From contig JAWUZG010000159.1 in assembly GCA_036785705.1 (NCBI GenBank), positions 5,022,001-5,086,000 of the forward strand: 64,000 nt of DNA. Direction: 5' to 3'. The notes below the pieces were generated by a model. It searched no databases. It was not told the origin of the DNA and was given only the letters and a program-made list of their open reading frames with translations. Source of the stretch: Acanthornis magna. Taxonomy: Eukaryota > Chordata > Aves > Passeriformes > Acanthizidae. The position numbers were made by a program, and so were the translations under genes. Numbering within the stretch: position 1 is the stretch's first letter; each line of letters starts with the position of its first letter. Shown piece by piece: positions 59,421 to 64,000 of the stretch.

Positions 59421-62400
59421 GAGGGCAAATCTCAACGTTAATAATCTTAAATTAGGGTCAAAATTAGCACAAAATTTAAAAGGAGGATAAAAAAAAAAAT
59501 CCGCATTGGTTGATAAATTATCTGAGAGAAGCTGAATTCCCTAGGTATGCAGAAATTTTAATGAAGTGGATCACAGCATTTCCCTGGAAGGAATTACATG
59601 CCACACTAAGGCATAGGTGGTTAAACAACAGGAAATTCATAAAGCCAAGCAGAAACTTAGTGATCATGGAACTTTATATGATCAGTTTAGTAACTTACAT
59701 TTGTGTTGGACCAAATCTACCAAAGAACATATTTTTCCCAGAGTCACTGAGAATAGAGGGATCAGTTTCTCATAATGCAATTGCTCTTTGCTGAAGTGAT
59801 TTGGAACAGATCTTCCCAAGTATAAATCTTTTATTGAAAAAAAGAAATCATTAAAAAATTATCGAATACAAACTAGGAGCCTTGCAGTAAAGCGGTGCTG
59901 CCCGTGATTCCCAGGGCACCAGAGATACCCTGGTCTCCTTCTCTCCAGTTTGCCTGGCTTGACTCAGAGCGCAACAAATGTGGGATGCAAACAACTATTC
60001 ATGCAGAAAACTCACTGGTGTAAGATTGTTTCCTTCAAAGAAATTAACTTTTCTGAGTCTGTGTTTCATGATTCTTCACTCCTGGAGCAAACAATATTCA
60101 GCGATAAAGGAAAGGAAAACCCAGCGGGTCTGGAATATAATTTTCATTCCTAGGAGTGAAGGATGGTCTTGGCCAAAAGAAGAAAGACTAAATCTGTCCT
60201 GAAGGTGGGAGGAAAGTGTGCAAGTGACACAAGCCAGTGCCTCACCTGCTCTCTGGCAGTGTGTGCATGTGCTGCGGAGAGAGAAACTGCAGACAGGCTG
60301 AGAGCCCACCCTGCGCACGCTGGGTTCCCAGAGCCCTGCAGGACACCCCTGAGCCTGTGCTCCGCTGCAGCTGAACCAAACCATGTCCTCAGTCTGAGAA
60401 ACTGCACTATATCCATCCCTCTCATTAATCTTTCTCTACATCTCATGTCTTAAGTGGTTTCTGAGGAGCTTTGCGTTGTTTTCTTTTTCCCAAAGAATAC
60501 AACTTTGCACAGCGTGAAGGAAAACATCCATCCAGCAACACCAGTAATTGCAATAGTGGCTCATACAACTCCAGCCCTTCCAGCCCTGCTCTACACAGAG
60601 GGAAGTGATATCTCCTTGGAGGCAGTGGCTCTCCACAGTGTTTGCTACAGGTGCTCCCCTTCACCTGGCTGAGAAATCAGCAGCACAGTCATTGAGACAT
60701 GGGTATTAAATTAAATCTTTGCGGTTTGTGAGCCCAGGTTCTCTCCATGGAGAGCTGACTGGGATCTGCAAGAGGAAGAGGAAGGAAATGGAAGTGCAGG
60801 GGATTGACCTATGTTTTGCATTGCCCATTTATTCAAAAAGTCACACTTCCCACAGCTCTGAGGACTCCCAGCAGGACAGCAGTGGTTCAGATAGGGTGTT
60901 GTTGAAGAAAGGACACTATTTGCTTTTATCCTTTGGGTATTTGCACTTGAAGGATTTCTTGGAAACAACACGGAAAACAGCTAATCTCTACACCCTGAAT
61001 AAAAAATCCTCACGCTGCTTCCCTCTGTGAAACACGACATGTGCCCCGGTCATTTGGTTTTCCATCCAAAACTCCTGACCCTGAGTTCTATTTTCTTAGG
61101 CAGGCTTACACTTAATTAAAAGGAAAGTATCAGGAATAAAAGTCCCTCTCAGATATGCTGCATCCAGTCCGAGGTTAGGCCTGCTCATGACTTCTCCATG
61201 TACAATTTCCTCCAGGATTCCAGCCTATCCCAGGACCCAGTGTGATGCAACAGCACTTTCAGCACAGCAGATAGGGTAATGCTGACCTGACAAGTGAAAT
61301 TAATTATTGCATTCCATTAATTTTGAGTCATGCGCCCAGCCCATGGAAGCTGGGAGAACCTTGTGAAAAACAAACTCACTACATTGTGCTCTGATGTTAT
61401 TCTTGGCTGGAGTTTGAGGCAGCCTGCTGGGGTCCTCCAGAGCGGCCGAGCATCCGCAGAGCAGCTGCTGTCTTCAGAGAGAGGAATAGAGGCTCATTCT
61501 TCAGCTGGGACTACAATAGGGACAGCAAGGGCCTCCCTGGGATCTTTAAACGCAGGCATGACTTGGGAGGGTGGTGATGTTGCCTCCTGACACTTTTGAG
61601 TGTTGAGCTCCAATTACATATTTACTTGCAATTGCTAAGTGACTGCTTTGAGCGTTTCCTGTGCAAAGCTGAGCCCCTGAGCATGCTGTAGGACTGGCTG
61701 TGGCAGGGAAGGGACTTTGATACTCCTGAGAACAATGTGACCTCCATGAAGGCCCCGTGACAACTGCATGAAATCCTCTGCACCGCAGCTCTCGGCTGGG
61801 ACCCCTCGGTAGCATCTTCCCAGCCGTAAAGAGGAACAGCTCAGTGTGTGACTCAGAGCAGAAACACTGCCCATCCCAAATGCTGTATGAAAATCCTGAG
61901 CGTGAGTCAGCCCAGTCCCCTCTGGGGAACACAATCATTGTCAGCGAGTGTCTGCTAAGCAAGGCCCTGCTCAGGGATCGCATCCAGGGGTTTCTCCCAT
62001 GGGAACCTGTGCTGGAGACACGCGGGCACGGCGCTGGGCTGGCACCGCGTCAGGCACTCCGTGACTCACGGCAGTGTCTGCCTTGCAGTGCTGACTCCAT
62101 CAGACCAGGAGTGCTGATGGGCAGCTACCACACTGCAGGAGAGTGGGACGAGGCAGCACTTCCCAGGCTCCTCCAGAGGTCCCACAATGAAAAGGCAGTT
62201 TGACCCCTTCTTCGGTAAGGACAATGGCTAAGCCCTGAGGAGACAAAACTGATGGACAAGCTTTCCGTACCATCACAGTAAGGAGCAGACACCATGTCCA
62301 TAGCCTGCAGGCCAGGGCAACAGTCCCCATCACAATCCCTGCTCTTTTCTTCTTTTTTCCTGGCAGACTGAACTGGGCTGGGTCTCTATATTGAATGACT

Positions 62401-64000
62401 TCACTCACTTTGGTAAACAAAGTAAACCTTTTGCCCTGGCTGCACGATGGCCTGTGCTCAGCAGTGCTCTGGGTCACTTCTGTATGTGCTGCTGGGCTGA
62501 GGAGATACAAGCCTTGCCCCTCTCAGAGAGCCTGGACCTGCCACCGCGACTTCCCCAAGGCCACCCAGGAGCCTCCACACTCACTTCTTCCCTACCAATG
62601 TCAACAGAATGCTTCCCACCCCACCTGTTTTTCTTATCACCCATTTTCCATCTCTGTCTGACAGATAATGAAGTGTATAAGTGCTGTCTTGTCTCAGGTA
62701 TCTGTCTGGGGCATCAAAAGATGTGCCCTGCAGTGAGCGGAGGTGTTGTGACCCAGTTCAGGCGATGCTGTTTGCACGCACCGCTGCTCCTGACGAGCTG
62801 CTGCTGCCAGGCTGCTCGTTCGGGGTGGGAACAGAAGTGAGGAGGTAAAATTACCTGTGCAGGCAACCTGAAAAGGCTTTCTCTGAGCACATGGACAAAG
62901 TGAGCGTGTAGCAGGTGGAAGGCAGCAGGTCGGGAGAGACAGTGGAGTGACAGAGCAGCCTCTTGCATGTGCCCCTGCTCTGACCTTGTGGGATGAGAGG
63001 AGGGCATGAGGAGGAGCTCCTCTCCCCAGCACAGCCTGGCCTTGCCTTGCCACCACTGCACCTTCACTCCGGGGGCTCCTCGAGCCAGGAAAAAGGAGGC
63101 ACCGACCTCAGGATGTGGGAGGCTTGGAAGGGATCCTGTTGGCATTGGTTTTCAGTGGAGAAATTTTCAGTTAGAATTAAGGAGAAAAGTTCTCACAGAG
63201 TCCCACCTTTTCAAGAGCTGAAAGGCCTGGAGTTGCACTTCTTTATTTCTGAGTATGAAAAGTCTCTGCAAGAATATTCCAAGGAAATCACTGGTGTTTC
63301 TGTGATTTTGTCTGCTTTCATCAGCTTGTCCTTGGAAGAAGAAGAAACAGAAGGACAACTACCAGAAAAACAGCTTCCCTCCAAGAGAGCACAGGAGGTT
63401 CTTTCTGCTTTCAGTGTCCCAACAGTTCTGTCTGTAGAAGATGCTGAGTTTTCATGCTGGCTCTGACCCTGCTGCTCAGGAACAGCTGGAGAACCACGGT
63501 AAAGATAATTCAGTGTACCCAGATGTCAATGCCACACCAGCAGGATGCACAGCCATGCATCTGTCTTTTGCAGACAAACATCTTGTTGTATCAGGGCAAA
63601 TAATACCAAAGTCATCCTAATTCCTTGACTTTTCATCTCCAAGGAAATTTCACTTGTGGATGAGTAAAATGGCACACATTGGCTCCCACTTCACAGCCAA
63701 GAATCTCAATCTGAAGATGATGAACCCAAACCACATGGAAGACTAAAGCCTGGTTATTCCCATGCCTGTGCTAACCATGATACAAAATTCAAAGTTACAG
63801 TAGCTCACTAACAGTAGGGAGCAACTTAGACTTCCAGGTGTGAAAATATGGGTAATAAATATTAATAGAGCAAGGCTCTGAGAATGGCCAGGGAAAAAAG
63901 TCAGAAACACTTTGCAGAATCTCTCTGACTAAAGTGTAATCTCATTTAAAATAGTCAAAAGTGGCAGTTCTGCCTTTACCATTTCATTTTTGTCACATCC
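59421..64000. other. Intergenic, no gene seen
   Basis: No supported exon or RNA gene to the window end. A 94-codon plus-strand frame at 59510-59794 follows the pol fossil, and I tried to read it as the rest of RNase H or integrase without success. The part at 61300-63150 is GC-richer, with chance frames on both strands and small CpG patches (for example near 62020-62060), but no island. Confidence 0.5.

Noticed and set aside
59510..59794. 94-codon frame as a continuation of the Ty3/Gypsy element
   Set aside because: I tried all frames for RNase H and integrase signatures and found none that hold up.
62000..62070. CpG island for a neighbouring gene
   Set aside because: The CpG patch is under 100 bp and not joined to an exon.

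Overview
The window is vertebrate, almost certainly avian, nuclear DNA. The evidence is a syntaxin-16 first coding exon with a CpG-island promoter, CR1-type LINE fragments, a bird-type ERVL solo LTR, and worn-down ancient retroposons (MIR-like, L2-like, an old SINE/LINE tail). A passerine is plausible from the LTR type, but species cannot be fixed by eye.

Layout. Positions 1-2477 are intron 1 of STX16, which is transcribed on the minus strand. The only protein-coding exon I can support is STX16 exon 1 (2478-2612, minus). It has two in-frame splice donors 54 bases apart and lies in a CpG island (about 2340-2960). A G-rich minisatellite of about 22-23 bp units (2957-3596) abuts the island upstream of the gene. 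From about 3.6 kb to 64 kb I find no convincing exon or structural RNA gene, so this is a long intergenic interval. In mammals the next gene on this side is APCDD1L, divergent from STX16; no exon of it was recognised here.

The intergenic part holds mobile-element debris: a decayed CR1-like LINE (4.77-5.64 kb), MIR-like SINE fragments (8.06, 8.17, 9.51, 12.7, 14.4, 52.5 and perhaps 57.3 kb), a 541-bp solo LTR (9579-10119), an L2-like 3' end (15.1 kb), CR1 3' ends (33.6 kb minus, 38.2 kb plus), an old SINE/LINE tail (36.8 kb), and a fossil Ty3/Gypsy-type pol fragment (58.69-59.42 kb) covering reverse transcriptase into RNase H.

The most striking object is a CpG-rich tandem array at 20104-23036: about 94 copies of a 31-bp unit with no stop trinucleotide on either strand. 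All six frames therefore run open for up to about 3.3 kb, which creates false giant ORFs. The array has higher-order structure: a 278-bp block repeated identically 403 bp (13 units) away, a 93-bp trimer phase at the right end, and near-palindromic units confined to the right third.

No operon-like or defence-like gene system is visible. The interest lies in the two minisatellites, the alternative donors of STX16, and the Ty3/Gypsy fossil in a genome type where such elements are scarce.
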